A stretch of DNA of 64,000 nt from Clostridia bacterium (GTDB lineage Bacteria > Bacillota > Clostridia > Peptostreptococcales > Acidaminobacteraceae), in assembly GCA_018399635.1 (NCBI GenBank), contig JAGYOH010000005.1, positions 62,001 through 126,000 on the forward strand, written 5' to 3'. Position 1 is the stretch's first letter, and each line of letters begins with the position of its first letter. The position numbers and the translations under genes were made by a program. Positions 26,048 through 34,587 of this stretch are shown piece by piece. The notes under the pieces are model-generated. The model searched no databases and was not told the DNA's origin. It worked only from the letters and a program-made list of their open reading frames with translations.

Positions 26048-26887
26048 TTATTTGATGCCACTGTCCTCTGTGATGCCGGTGATGAACCAGCGCTGACCCA
26101 GCATGAAGACGACGACCACAGGAATGATGGCAATGGTGCTGGCGAGCATGACCTCGGACCAGTTCATGCCATAGGCGCCGTCCTGTATGAAAAATTGTCT
26201 GAGTCCCTGGGAAATCAGATACTTGTCCTGGCTCTTGAGCATGATGCTGGGCCACATGTAGTTGTTGTACTGCTGCACGAAGGTGAGGACAAACACCGTG
26301 TAGAAGGCCGACTTGTTCAGGGGGAGTACCACATGCCACAGGGTCTTGAGGTGGCCCGCTCCATCGATTCGTGCCGCTTCCAGGTATTCGACACTGGTTT
26401 TCATGAAGGACTGCCTCAAGTAGAAGACCGCAAAAACATTGGGCAGGTTGGAGATCATGAGGCCGGTGAGGGTGTCCAGCAGGTTCATGTTGGCCAGGAT
26501 GATGTAGGAGGGCACATAGGTCACCGCCGAAGGGAGCATGTAGGTGCTGAGCACGATGAAAAAGATGACTTCACTGTACCTGCCCTTCATGAAGACCAGG
26601 GCGTAGGTGAAGAATGTGACCACGGCCAGCATCACAATGGTTCCCAGAATGCCTACGATGAAACTGTTGAGGATATACCCTTCGAAGCCGAGGGTCAGAC
26701 TCGACTTGATGACTCTGAGCCAGTCGAAGGATCCCGGCAGCAGTTGATGGGGGTGCTGCCAGATTTCGTTGTTGGTCTTGAAGACTCCCATCACCATCCA
26801 GAGAAAGGGGAAGAGGAACAGACCGGAAAACAAGAGCAGCACGGCATGCTTGATGACCAGATGGACTCCTTGATACTTTCGATTCAT
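26048..26887 (-). CDS. Carbohydrate ABC permease (UgpE-like)
   Basis: 279 residues, six predicted helices. The EAA loop is EAARIDGAGHLKTLWHVVLP near residue 185. The first helix and NNEIWQHPHQLLPGSF match the MalG/UgpE group. It follows the UgpA-like permease by nine bases and precedes the binding protein by 16. It would pair with the UgpA-like subunit to form the channel and must borrow an ATPase encoded elsewhere. Confidence 0.9.
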   Translation of the reverse strand: MNRKYQGVHLVIKHAVLLLFSGLFLFPFLWMVMGVFKTNNEIWQHPHQLLPGSFDWLRVIKSSLTLGFEGYILNSFIVGILGTIVMLAVVTFFTYALVFMKGRYSEVIFFIVLSTYMLPSAVTYVPSYIILANMNLLDTLTGLMISNLPNVFAVFYLRQSFMKTSVEYLEAARIDGAGHLKTLWHVVLPLNKSAFYTVFVLTFVQQYNNYMWPSIMLKSQDKYLISQGLRQFFIQDGAYGMNWSEVMLASTIAIIPVVVVFMLGQRWFITGITEDSGIK

Positions 26888-26896
26888 GGCACCCTC

Positions 26897-27766
26897 CTAT
26901 TCATAATGTATGTAGCGCCGGCCGGCTCTGGAACTCAGGACCGACAGGCCCAGAATCAACAACAGAATCACGATCGCCACGGCATTGGCCGGCCCCATCT
27001 GGAAGTTTTGAAAAGCCTTTTCGTAATAGAGGTACAGGAGGGTGGTGGTACTGCCGCCCGGGCCTCCCTGGGTCATGATCTGGATCTGGTCATAGACCTG
27101 TATGCTCTGGATCAGATTGATGATGACCAGAAAATATGTGGTGGGGGAAATCAAGGGCAGAGTGATGTGGTAGAACTGGCTCAGGGGATTGCAGCCATCG
27201 AGGTAGGCCGCCTCGTAGGCGCTTCTGGGGACCCGTTCGAGGGCTCCCAGGTAAAACAGCATGGTCCAGCCGATGGACTTCCAGACCGTGAAGATGACGA
27301 TGCCCAGCATGGCGGTTTCTGAACTGTGCAGCCATCCAAGAGGTTCCAGACTCAGGAGTTCCAGGACGAAATTGGCATAGCCCCGGTCCGGTTCATAAAT
27401 CCAGGACCAGACCAGGGCCACGGCCACGGCGGGGGTGATCCAGGGACTGAAGATGGCCATCTGATAGAACCTCGAACCCCTGAAATGCTTCCGCAGCAGC
27501 ACGGCGAAGAAGAGTCCCAGGGCGATGGTGAAAAAAATCGTGCCTGCCCCGAAAACCGCCGTATTGGTCAGGGCCCTTAAAAAATCAGGGTCGGTGAAGA
27601 GATCCCGGTAGTTGTAGAGGCCCACCCAGTTGAACTTCGGTGAAATATAATCCCAGTCCGTGAAACTGATCATGAGCCCCATGAAGAGGGGGATGAGCCA
27701 GAAGAGGATCAGGGGGACGATGAAGGGTGTCATCAACAGGATACTTTTCAAAGTTTCTTTTTTCAT
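26897..27766 (-). CDS. Carbohydrate ABC permease (UgpA-like)
   Basis: 289 residues, six helices. The EAA loop is EAAYLDGCNPLSQFYHITLP near residue 195, and TQGGPGGSTTTLLYLYYEKAF is a strong MalF/UgpA signature. It is the first gene of the operon. The start at 27766 is preceded by GGAGGT. Upstream lies a control region with repeated CCAAGTTAA sites and the terminator of the DeoR-type gene. Confidence 0.9.
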   Translation of the reverse strand: MKKETLKSILLMTPFIVPLILFWLIPLFMGLMISFTDWDYISPKFNWVGLYNYRDLFTDPDFLRALTNTAVFGAGTIFFTIALGLFFAVLLRKHFRGSRFYQMAIFSPWITPAVAVALVWSWIYEPDRGYANFVLELLSLEPLGWLHSSETAMLGIVIFTVWKSIGWTMLFYLGALERVPRSAYEAAYLDGCNPLSQFYHITLPLISPTTYFLVIINLIQSIQVYDQIQIMTQGGPGGSTTTLLYLYYEKAFQNFQMGPANAVAIVILLLILGLSVLSSRAGRRYIHYE

Positions 27767-27781
27767 GGCTTACCTCCACAG

Positions 27782-27855
27782 CCAAGTTAACACAGCCATG
27801 GGCAAAAAAAAATAAAGTCCAAGTTAAAACAAGGTTAAGATTGTTAATAACTTGG
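27782..27855. repeat. Repeated CCAAGTTAA elements upstream of the Ugp-like operon
   Basis: CCAAGTTAA occurs at 27782-27790 and 27819-27827, and inverted with one mismatch (ATAACTTGG) at 27847-27855. The last two form the arms of a hairpin. These are good candidates for operators of the adjacent DeoR-type regulator. Confidence 0.6.
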
Positions 27856-27860
27856 ACTTT
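27814..27860 (-). terminator. Terminator after the DeoR-type regulator
   Basis: A 13-bp perfect stem AAAGTCCAAGTTA / TAACTTGGACTTT, followed on the minus strand by A then nine T residues. Two of the repeated CCAAGTTAA elements lie within the arms. Confidence 0.85.
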
Positions 27861-27889
27861 TTCACTCTATTTCTGGGATTTAATTGGTT

Positions 27890-28687
27890 TTAAGCCTTGA
27901 TATAGGCAATGCCGTGGGTTTTCATCAGCTTCAACCAGGGGGTTTGAAGCCGCTCATCGGTGATCAAGCAGTCCAGATCCTTGAACTGCATGGCGATCCG
28001 CTGCCCCACCCCCCCGAATTTCGAATGGTCGACGAGGAGAATCTTTTCCTTTGCCCTGCCCCTGACCTGCTGGATGATCTCATAGGGGATTTCATCGGAG
28101 TTGGTCATCCCCCCCTTCAGATCGATGCCGTCGACACTGAAGAAGATCTTGTCGAAATTGAAATCCTCCAGCCCTTTGTTGAAGTGCACGCCGTGGGTGG
28201 TGTAGATATTGGGGCTGATTTCGCCACCCACGAAAATCAGCCGGTGCTCCTGCTTCTTGAAGACCGCCTCGAGATCCTCCGTGAGATACCGCATCAGCAG
28301 GATCAGATTCGGAGTGATGAAGGTGACTCCTTTTCTCAGTGCCAGATGATTGAAGAGGTATGAAACCGTGGTGCCGCCGTCAAGGTAGACCCAGTCCCCC
28401 TCCTCGATCAACTGGAAGGCCTTGAAGGCAATCCGTTTTTTTTCATCCACATGCACCGAAACAGACTGCCGGTACTGGTAGTGGTAGCCGGCCATCCTAT
28501 GGTTGTCTTTTTTCAGGCCGCCATGGAAACGCTCGATGCCCTCGATCCCGGACAGGTCTTCAAAATCCTTGCGGATCGTCTCCTGACTGACCCCGTAGAC
28601 CAGGGCCAGCTCCCGGGCAAGAACCCTGCCTTCACTTTCAAGCCGCCGGCGGATTTCCTCTCTTCTTTGATACATTCGATAACTCAC
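27890..28687 (-). CDS. DeoR/GlpR family transcriptional regulator
   Basis: 265 residues. The helix-turn-helix is ELALVYGVSQETIRKDFEDL near residue 25, followed by the family IEGIERFHGGLKKD. The sugar-phosphate-binding domain contains YLDGGTTVSYLFNHL and KIFFSVDGIDLKGGMTN. I chose a GTG at 28687 because GGGAGGG sits six bases upstream; an ATG four codons later has poor spacing. DeoR members usually repress sugar or glycerol-phosphate genes and release DNA on binding a phosphorylated ligand. The adjacent Ugp-like operon is the obvious target. Confidence 0.88.
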   Translation of the reverse strand: MSYRMYQRREEIRRRLESEGRVLARELALVYGVSQETIRKDFEDLSGIEGIERFHGGLKKDNHRMAGYHYQYRQSVSVHVDEKKRIAFKAFQLIEEGDWVYLDGGTTVSYLFNHLALRKGVTFITPNLILLMRYLTEDLEAVFKKQEHRLIFVGGEISPNIYTTHGVHFNKGLEDFNFDKIFFSVDGIDLKGGMTNSDEIPYEIIQQVRGRAKEKILLVDHSKFGGVGQRIAMQFKDLDCLITDERLQTPWLKLMKTHGIAYIKA

Positions 28688-28821
28688 TCTAACCCTCCCT
28701 AAGCAACACCCTGGTCCACTGATCAGCAGCCAAGGCGGTTTCTCGAGGCCGTTTTTCATACCGCCCCCTGCCCTCCCCCTGCCCACCATGGGCGGAGGGA
28801 TATTTCCTGACAGGGTTTTCT

Positions 28822-29061
28822 TCAGCCCCTGCCAGGGTCTTTCCTGGCCAGCCTGTATCCCACCACGGTCATGGCAAGACCACCGAGGAAGGCCCCTGCA
28901 TAGGCGGCCAGTTCGTAACCTTCAAGGCCGGTGGCCTGGTGAATGTCCAGGCCTCCTAGAAAAGTCCCCCCCACCACCAGGCCCAGAAATCCACCGCCGA
29001 GGACACCCAGGACCAGGCCCAGGATGCCGCCGAAGATGCCCGTCAACCGGTTCTTTTTCAT
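28822..29061 (-). CDS. Small glycine-rich membrane protein
   Basis: 79 residues. Two hydrophobic glycine-rich segments (IFGGILGLVLGVLGGGFLGLVVGG at about 8-31 and LAAYAGAFLGGLAMTVVGYRLA at about 50-72) resemble the glycine-zipper type of membrane protein. The start at 29061 has AAGGAG ten bases upstream. No function can be assigned. It lies between the DUF2156 gene and the DeoR-type gene in the same direction. Confidence 0.6.
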   Translation of the reverse strand: MKKNRLTGIFGGILGLVLGVLGGGFLGLVVGGTFLGGLDIHQATGLEGYELAAYAGAFLGGLAMTVVGYRLARKDPGRG

Positions 29062-29105
29062 GGTGCGACAACTCCTTTCCATTCCACCCCCACCGGGGCC
29101 CTGTC

Positions 29106-29975
29106 TCAAAGTCTGAGGATGTGCTTTGCCACAAAGCCCACGGGCCGGTAGCTGAGCTTCGCTTTTCTCAGCCCTTCGATGCCCAGGTCCTGTTCCCGGT
29201 TGACATAGACGAAGCCCTCCGGCTGGTGTTGGAGAAACTGCTGGTTGATCATGGCATAGAGACCCTGATAGGGCCCCAGGGCTTTTTCAATGTGGACCAC
29301 CAGGGTATCCCCATTCAAGGCCTCGCCCAGGGTGAAGGCCGCGGGACTTTCATCAATGGTGATGAGTCCACCGGTAAAATCCAGCGCCTTCAAATGATTG
29401 AAGGCCTCCTCGATGGCCTGTTTTTCACTCAGCAGGTCCGCCTCCTCCACCCCCTCGAACCAGGCGTCATTGACGGCCCTGGCCAGAGGCAGCGTGTCTT
29501 CATCAAGCTTCAGGTACTGCCAGTTTTCATAGGTCTTTAGGAATTTGTTGACATGGTTCTTCTTTTTGTGGTAGTCCTTGCCGGGAAGATCCCGGAGTCC
29601 TTGAAAATCATACAGGTAATCGAAGGCGTCCCTTTCTTCCCTGGCCTCATGGGGGATTCCCAGGGTCCTGACCGCCTCCAGGAAGGTCCCGTCCACCTTT
29701 TTGAAGACCACCTCCCCCTCCCTGGCCTTCAAGGCCGCCAGGGATTCTTTCAGTCGTCCGGCATCGGTGTAATCCCCGATGGGCTGGGAATAATAACGGG
29801 TATCGGGGTTTTTGACATTGATGAAGTAGAGGAATCCCTCCAGGATTTCATAGTGAAAATGGTACTTGTGGCGCCACATGAAGAGGTTGGTAAAGGATAT
29901 TTCCGAGGCCCTGACCTCGAAGGCGTCGAAATAGGGTCTGAGGATGGCTTTGTCGGCGATGGTCAAGGGTTTCAT
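29106..29975 (-). CDS. DUF2156 family protein (GNAT-like)
   Basis: 289 residues. The sequence matches the DUF2156 pattern: SEISFTNLFMWRHKYHFHYEI near residue 25, GKDYHKKKNHVNKFLKTYENW near 135 and the C-terminal GLYAMINQQFLQHQPEGFVYVNREQDLGIEGLRKAKLSYRP. The fold is related to the GNAT-type catalytic half of MprF phosphatidylglycerol lysyltransferases, but no membrane part is present. The family is common in Firmicutes and its substrate is unknown. It has its own promoter. Confidence 0.85.
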   Translation of the reverse strand: MKPLTIADKAILRPYFDAFEVRASEISFTNLFMWRHKYHFHYEILEGFLYFINVKNPDTRYYSQPIGDYTDAGRLKESLAALKAREGEVVFKKVDGTFLEAVRTLGIPHEAREERDAFDYLYDFQGLRDLPGKDYHKKKNHVNKFLKTYENWQYLKLDEDTLPLARAVNDAWFEGVEEADLLSEKQAIEEAFNHLKALDFTGGLITIDESPAAFTLGEALNGDTLVVHIEKALGPYQGLYAMINQQFLQHQPEGFVYVNREQDLGIEGLRKAKLSYRPVGFVAKHILRL

Positions 29976-30014
29976 ATGATTCCTCCTTGTCTTTGACTTT
30001 TCTTGTCACTGAAA

Positions 30015-30042
30015 ATTATACCCTGGGGAATTCCCCCGGCAA
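30015..30042 (-). promoter_or_regulatory. Promoter of the DUF2156 gene with internal palindrome
   Basis: TATAAT (30015-30020) and TTGCCG (30037-30042) are 16 bases apart on the minus strand. The spacer contains the perfect palindrome GGGGAATTCCCC (30025-30036), a possible operator. Confidence 0.6.
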
Positions 30043-30074
30043 CATTTTTAATTCCACCGTCTCCCGACAGAAAA

Positions 30075-30100
30075 AGCGGCACCCGTTTTCGGGCGCCGCT
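30075..30100 (-). terminator. Terminator of the dehydrogenase-TRAP operon
   Basis: Stem AGCGGC-CCCG / CGGG-GCCGCT with one mismatch and an AAAA loop, followed by TTTTT on the minus strand, just after lpdA. Confidence 0.85.
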
Positions 30101-30123
30101 TCATAGGGGGGAAATCTGGAGGA

Positions 30124-31503
30124 TTATATCGGCAGATGTATCGCCTGTTCAAATACATCGTGAGCCGCTTCTGTGATGGCCTCGGAAATCGTCGGATGGG
30201 CCTGGATGGTGGAAATCAGTTCCTCCACCGTGGCCTCGAGGCGGATCGCCATCCCGATGATGCCGATGAGGTCCGTGGCCCTGGGGCCGACGATCTGACA
30301 GCCGAGAACTTCCTTGGTCTTCTGGTCGGCGACGATTTTCACCAGACCGGTCTGATTCACGATCAGGCTCTTGCCGTTGGCACTCAAGGGGAACCGGCCC
30401 ACCCTGACCTCATAGCCCCTTGCCTTCGCCTGGGCCTCGTCAAGGCCCACTGCGGCGATTTCCGGATGGGTGTAGACGGCGTAGGGAATGGTTCTGAAGT
30501 CCATGTGGACCCGCTTTTTGAAGATATCCTCGATGGCCACGATGCCCTGGGCGGAGGCCACATGGGCCAGCATGGTTTTGCCGTTGCAGTCCCCGATGGC
30601 GTAGATATTGGGCACACTGGTCTTCATCCGGTCATTGACCTGGATCCGGCCGCCTTCAAGCCTGATGCCCACGGCTTCGAGACCCAGATTCTTCACCACG
30701 GCTCTGCGGCCCACGGCCACCAGCACCTTGGAGGCCTTCAAAACCGACTCCTTCTGGTCGTGGCTGACCTTCACCGAAAGAGGATTCCCGGCTTCGATCC
30801 CCAGGACCCTGGCCCCGGTCATGATCTCGACCCCCTGCTCTGAAAGCTGCTGGTGGATCACTTGAGTCAGTTCCGGATCGAAGGTGGGCAGGATTTGAGG
30901 GGCCATTTCAACCACATGGACCCGGGACCCGAAATTGGAGTAGACCTGGGCGAATTCCGCCCCGATGACGCCGCCGCCGATGACCACGAGGCTCTCGGGG
31001 ATCTCCTGAAGGGACAGGGCTTCATCGGAATCGATGACCCCTTCTGAGTCCATTCCCGGCAGCGGCACGGTGGCGGGTTCGCTTCCCGTGGCCAGCAGGC
31101 AGTAGTCGAAATCCACCGTCTGAGTCGTCGCGTCCTTGAGAGTGACCTTCAGACGGTGGTCGGTGACAAGCTCTCCCCGGCCTTCAAGGATGGTGACCCC
31201 GTTGGAGAGGAGCAGTCCCCGGACCCCCTCCACGAGTTGATCCACGACCTGGGTCTTGCGACCCTGCACCTGGGTCAGGTTGATACTGAACTGCGGGGCT
31301 TGCACCCCGTAGAGATGGGCGTTTTTGAGGGTATCCATGATTTCGGCGGTATGAAGCATCACCTTGGTGGGGATGCACCCCACGTTCAGACAGGTGCCGC
31401 CGAGCCATTTCTTTTCAATCAGGGTGACTGCCGCACCCAGCTGTGCCGCCTTGATGGCGGCGACGTAGCCGCCCGGCCCGCCACCCAGAACTGCAATTTT
31501 CAT
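30124..31503 (-). CDS. lpdA: Dihydrolipoyl dehydrogenase (E3)
   Basis: 459 residues. The FAD-binding GGGPGGYVAAIKAAQLG starts the protein, and the redox disulfide is GGTCLNVGCIPTK near residue 40. The NAD-binding VVIGGGVIGAEFAQ, the second FAD site YAIGDCNGKTMLAHVA and the C-terminal base HPTISEAI follow. The start at 31503 has GGGAGG six bases upstream. It is the last gene of the operon that also encodes E1 and E2, and reoxidises their lipoyl arms with NAD. Confidence 0.95.
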   Translation of the reverse strand: MKIAVLGGGPGGYVAAIKAAQLGAAVTLIEKKWLGGTCLNVGCIPTKVMLHTAEIMDTLKNAHLYGVQAPQFSINLTQVQGRKTQVVDQLVEGVRGLLLSNGVTILEGRGELVTDHRLKVTLKDATTQTVDFDYCLLATGSEPATVPLPGMDSEGVIDSDEALSLQEIPESLVVIGGGVIGAEFAQVYSNFGSRVHVVEMAPQILPTFDPELTQVIHQQLSEQGVEIMTGARVLGIEAGNPLSVKVSHDQKESVLKASKVLVAVGRRAVVKNLGLEAVGIRLEGGRIQVNDRMKTSVPNIYAIGDCNGKTMLAHVASAQGIVAIEDIFKKRVHMDFRTIPYAVYTHPEIAAVGLDEAQAKARGYEVRVGRFPLSANGKSLIVNQTGLVKIVADQKTKEVLGCQIVGPRATDLIGIIGMAIRLEATVEELISTIQAHPTISEAITEAAHDVFEQAIHLPI

Positions 31504-31520
31504 AGTCTGCCTCCCTGTCA

Positions 31521-32819
31521 TTACAATAAAAGTTGTCCCGGATTCTCAATCACTTCCTTGAGTCGTGCCATGAACTGGGCCGCCACGGCGCCGTCCACGG
31601 CACGATGATCGGCACTCAGGCACAGATTCATCAGGGGAGCGATCACCATTTCGCCGTTTTTGACCACCACGGTATCCTTGATGGCGGTGACGCCGAGAAT
31701 GGCCACCTCCGGCTGATTGATCACCGGGGTGAAGGATTCCACTTCGTACATGCCGAGATTGGTCAGGGTGAAGGTCCCTCCTTGAAGGGCTTCAGGTTCC
31801 AGGGTGTTGTTCCTGGCTCCCTCCACGAGTCGCTGGATTTCTGACGAGAGCTCTGACAGGCTCATGGTATTGGCGTATTTCACCACCGGCACGATGAGGC
31901 CCTCGTCAAGGGCGACGGCCACGCCGAGGTTGACGAAATTCCGGGTCACGATCTGCTGGTCTTCAATGCTGCAGTTGAGCAGGGGGAACTCCAGGACCAC
32001 CTTTGAGACGATGGCACTGAGCAGGTCCGTATAAGTCACTTTCTGCCTGGCGGCCACCTGGTTCTTGAAGGCCTTGAGCTGGGTGGTGTCCACCTTGAGG
32101 TCGTAATTCACCATGGGGGAGGTCAGCCAGCTTTCCTGCATCCGCCGGGCGATGATCTCCCGCATGCCTGACATGGGGCGGGCTTCCTCCGCGGGCTTGA
32201 ATCCGCCCAGGCGATCCTGCTCCCCGGCCAGGCGGAGGACATCCTCCTTCATGACCCGGGTGGACCGGCTCAGGCCGCTGGTATCCACCCCCCGCTGGGC
32301 CGCCACGACCCTGGCGGTGGGGGACATTCTGGGGCCGTTCTTGAAGGCCAGGATATCCTTTTCAACGATCCGTCCCTTGGGTCCGGTTCCCGTCACCAGG
32401 CCGAGATCGATGCCCTTTTCCCGGGCCAGGCGCCTGGCGATGGGAGAGGCCAGGATTTCTCCGGTGCCGGGGCTCCCCCCGGGGGCTTCCCGGGGAAGAT
32501 CGGGGGAAGGGGGTGCCGCCTCTTCCTGAGGCGCCTTCTCCACGGCTCCCCCTTCGGCCAGAAGGGCTTCGAACTCCTCTCCGGCTTCACCGATGATGCA
32601 GATGGGCATTTTGACCGGTACCTTGTCACCCTCCTCCCGGAGAATCTTCAGAATGACACCGCTTCGGGTCGCATTGACGGTGTTGGTGATCTTGTCGGTT
32701 TCCACCTGTAGAAGTTCTTCTTCGGTGTTGACCCGATCTCCCTCCGCCTTGAACCACTTGCCGATTTTTCCTTCGACCATGGTCAGACCGAGTTTAGGCA
32801 TTCTCATTATTTCTGCCAT
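31521..32819 (-). CDS. 2-oxoacid/acetoin dehydrogenase E2 acyltransferase
   Basis: 432 residues. One N-terminal lipoyl domain has the lipoyl lysine in VETDKITNTV near residue 43. Two peripheral-subunit-binding motifs follow: SPIARRLAREKGIDL ... GPKGRIVEKDIL near 122-160, and SPTARVVAAQRGVDT ... STRVMKEDVL near 165-195. The catalytic domain ends with LSADHRAVDGAVAAQF, carrying the HRxxDG signature. The E2 passes the acyl group to CoA. Having two subunit-binding motifs is unusual in a short E2. It lies six bases after the PPC protein gene. Confidence 0.92.
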   Translation of the reverse strand: MAEIMRMPKLGLTMVEGKIGKWFKAEGDRVNTEEELLQVETDKITNTVNATRSGVILKILREEGDKVPVKMPICIIGEAGEEFEALLAEGGAVEKAPQEEAAPPSPDLPREAPGGSPGTGEILASPIARRLAREKGIDLGLVTGTGPKGRIVEKDILAFKNGPRMSPTARVVAAQRGVDTSGLSRSTRVMKEDVLRLAGEQDRLGGFKPAEEARPMSGMREIIARRMQESWLTSPMVNYDLKVDTTQLKAFKNQVAARQKVTYTDLLSAIVSKVVLEFPLLNCSIEDQQIVTRNFVNLGVAVALDEGLIVPVVKYANTMSLSELSSEIQRLVEGARNNTLEPEALQGGTFTLTNLGMYEVESFTPVINQPEVAILGVTAIKDTVVVKNGEMVIAPLMNLCLSADHRAVDGAVAAQFMARLKEVIENPGQLLL

Positions 32820-32825
32820 ATATTT

Positions 32826-33302
32826 TCACTCCTCGATGAGGGGTTCCAAAAAATAGAACCCGCTTTCTTTGTGATAATTTCTTCCCAGGGGAGCCTCACC
32901 CAGATCGTTGATCAGGATTTCCATGGTCGCCAGGACCAGGTTCCCCTGAGCCACCAGATGACCGCTGTACAGCGTCATGTGCTCATCACTCATGTGGGCA
33001 TGCAGGTGGATCTGGTGCCTGCCCTCCTGGTCCAGACCGACAAAGCCCTGGCTGCCGATGAACTCGAAAATCCCTTTTTTGACCAGGGGCTCGGAATACC
33101 TGATCTTGAAAAAACTCGACGGGTCTTCGATGGCATAGACATAGGCCAGTTGTTTCAGTGAACCGATGCAGGTGCTGATGCTGGCGGATTTGATCCCATG
33201 CTTGAGGCAGATCGCTTCAATGGCCGGGAGCAGATCGCTCCCGGGAAGGATTCTGGCGAAAATCTGTCTGCCGGGTGTGATGACGCAGTCCTTGAATCCC
33301 AT
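32826..33302 (-). CDS. PPC/DUF296 domain protein
   Basis: 158 residues making a single PPC (DUF296) domain. Characteristic parts are IFARILPGSDLLPAIEAICLKHGIKSASISTCIGSL near the N-terminus and the histidine-rich HQIHLHAHMSDEHMTLYSGHLV with the family GH. PPC proteins form trimers; in plants the domain is part of AT-hook DNA-binding proteins, while bacterial single-domain forms have no agreed role. The start lies one base from the dctM stop, so it is firmly part of the dehydrogenase-TRAP operon. Confidence 0.85.
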   Translation of the reverse strand: MGFKDCVITPGRQIFARILPGSDLLPAIEAICLKHGIKSASISTCIGSLKQLAYVYAIEDPSSFFKIRYSEPLVKKGIFEFIGSQGFVGLDQEGRHQIHLHAHMSDEHMTLYSGHLVAQGNLVLATMEILINDLGEAPLGRNYHKESGFYFLEPLIEE

Positions 33303-33303
33303 G

Positions 33304-34587
33304 TTAGAGTCCCATCAAGGTCGGCAGCCAGAGGGTGATGGCCGGGACATAGGTGATGACCATCAGGGCGATGATGGAGGCGATCAAGAACGGCACCACG
33401 GAGGCGGAAATCTGATTCATGCCGATTTTCGAGATGCCGCAGGCGACATAGAGATTGACCCCCACCGGTGGCGTCACCTGGCCGATGGCCAGATTCACCG
33501 TCATGATCACGCCGAAAAGGGTCAGATCCACGCCCACCGCGTTGAGGATGGGAATGAAGATCGGCAGCAGAATGTACATGGCGCTGATGGCGTCGATGAA
33601 CATGCCGGCCACCAGCAGGAATATATTGATCATCAAGAGAATGATGATTGGATTCATGGTCAATGACGTCATGGCATTGGCGATATTGTTGGCCACACCC
33701 TGGGTCGTGATGAGCCAGGCAAATACCGAAGCGGATGCCACGATCAGCATCACCGTCGCTGAACTGATGGAGGCGTCGACCAGCAACTCAAAAAGGTCTT
33801 TGAACTTCAACTCTTTATAGATAAAGAATCCAACGAAAAGGCCGTAAAAAACCACAACGCCGGCGGCTTCTGTCGGGGTGAAGACCCCGCTGTAGATGCC
33901 GCCTAGAATGATGACGGGAGTCATTAAACCCCAAAAGGCATTTTTGAGTGAAAGCAGCATTTCCTTGGGAGATGCCACCTTGTGGGTCTTGAGTTCGTAT
34001 TTTCGTGAAACGATCAGGCTCACCACGATGAGTGACAGGCCGAAGACCAGTCCCGGCACGATCCCCGCGATGAAGAGCTTGCCGATGGAAACCTGTGCCA
34101 CGACCCCGTAGACCACAAAAGCGATGCTCGGGGGAATGATGATGCCGATGGCGCCTGAGGTTGCGACGAGTGCTGAAGCCATCCCCTTGTCATAACCTTC
34201 CTCGTCCATGGCCGGAATCAGAATCGATCCCAAAGCCGCCACGGTGGCCGGTCCTGAACCTGAGATTGCTGCGAAAAATGATGAAGTGACCACGGTGACG
34301 ATGGCCAGGCCGCCCTTGAGATGGCCGACGGACTTGTTGGCGAAGTCGATGAGCCTTCTTGAAATCCCCGCCCTTTCCATGATCATCCCCGCGAGGATGA
34401 AAAAGGGAATGGCCAGCAAAGTGAATTTCGCCGTGGCGGAGAACATGGTATAGGCATAGACCCGGGTGGGCAGATCAAAGGCCAGCAGGGTCACGACAGA
34501 GGCCAGTCCCAAGGCGGAGGCGATGGGCAGATTGAAAATGAGCAGGACGAAGAAAAGTAAAAAAAGCGTAATACCGACAGGACCCAT
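33304..34587 (-). CDS. dctM: TRAP transporter large permease DctM
   Basis: 427 residues with about twelve hydrophobic segments. Family features include LLAIPFFILAGMIMERAGISRRLIDFANKSVGHLKGGLAIVTV near residue 55, GSGPATVAALGSILIPAM and GIIIPPSIAFVVYG. It forms the main channel of a sodium- or proton-driven TRAP uptake system. The start overlaps the dctQ stop. The binding protein and small permease are immediately upstream. Confidence 0.94.
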   Translation of the reverse strand: MGPVGITLFLLFFVLLIFNLPIASALGLASVVTLLAFDLPTRVYAYTMFSATAKFTLLAIPFFILAGMIMERAGISRRLIDFANKSVGHLKGGLAIVTVVTSSFFAAISGSGPATVAALGSILIPAMDEEGYDKGMASALVATSGAIGIIIPPSIAFVVYGVVAQVSIGKLFIAGIVPGLVFGLSLIVVSLIVSRKYELKTHKVASPKEMLLSLKNAFWGLMTPVIILGGIYSGVFTPTEAAGVVVFYGLFVGFFIYKELKFKDLFELLVDASISSATVMLIVASASVFAWLITTQGVANNIANAMTSLTMNPIIILLMINIFLLVAGMFIDAISAMYILLPIFIPILNAVGVDLTLFGVIMTVNLAIGQVTPPVGVNLYVACGISKIGMNQISASVVPFLIASIIALMVITYVPAITLWLPTLMGL

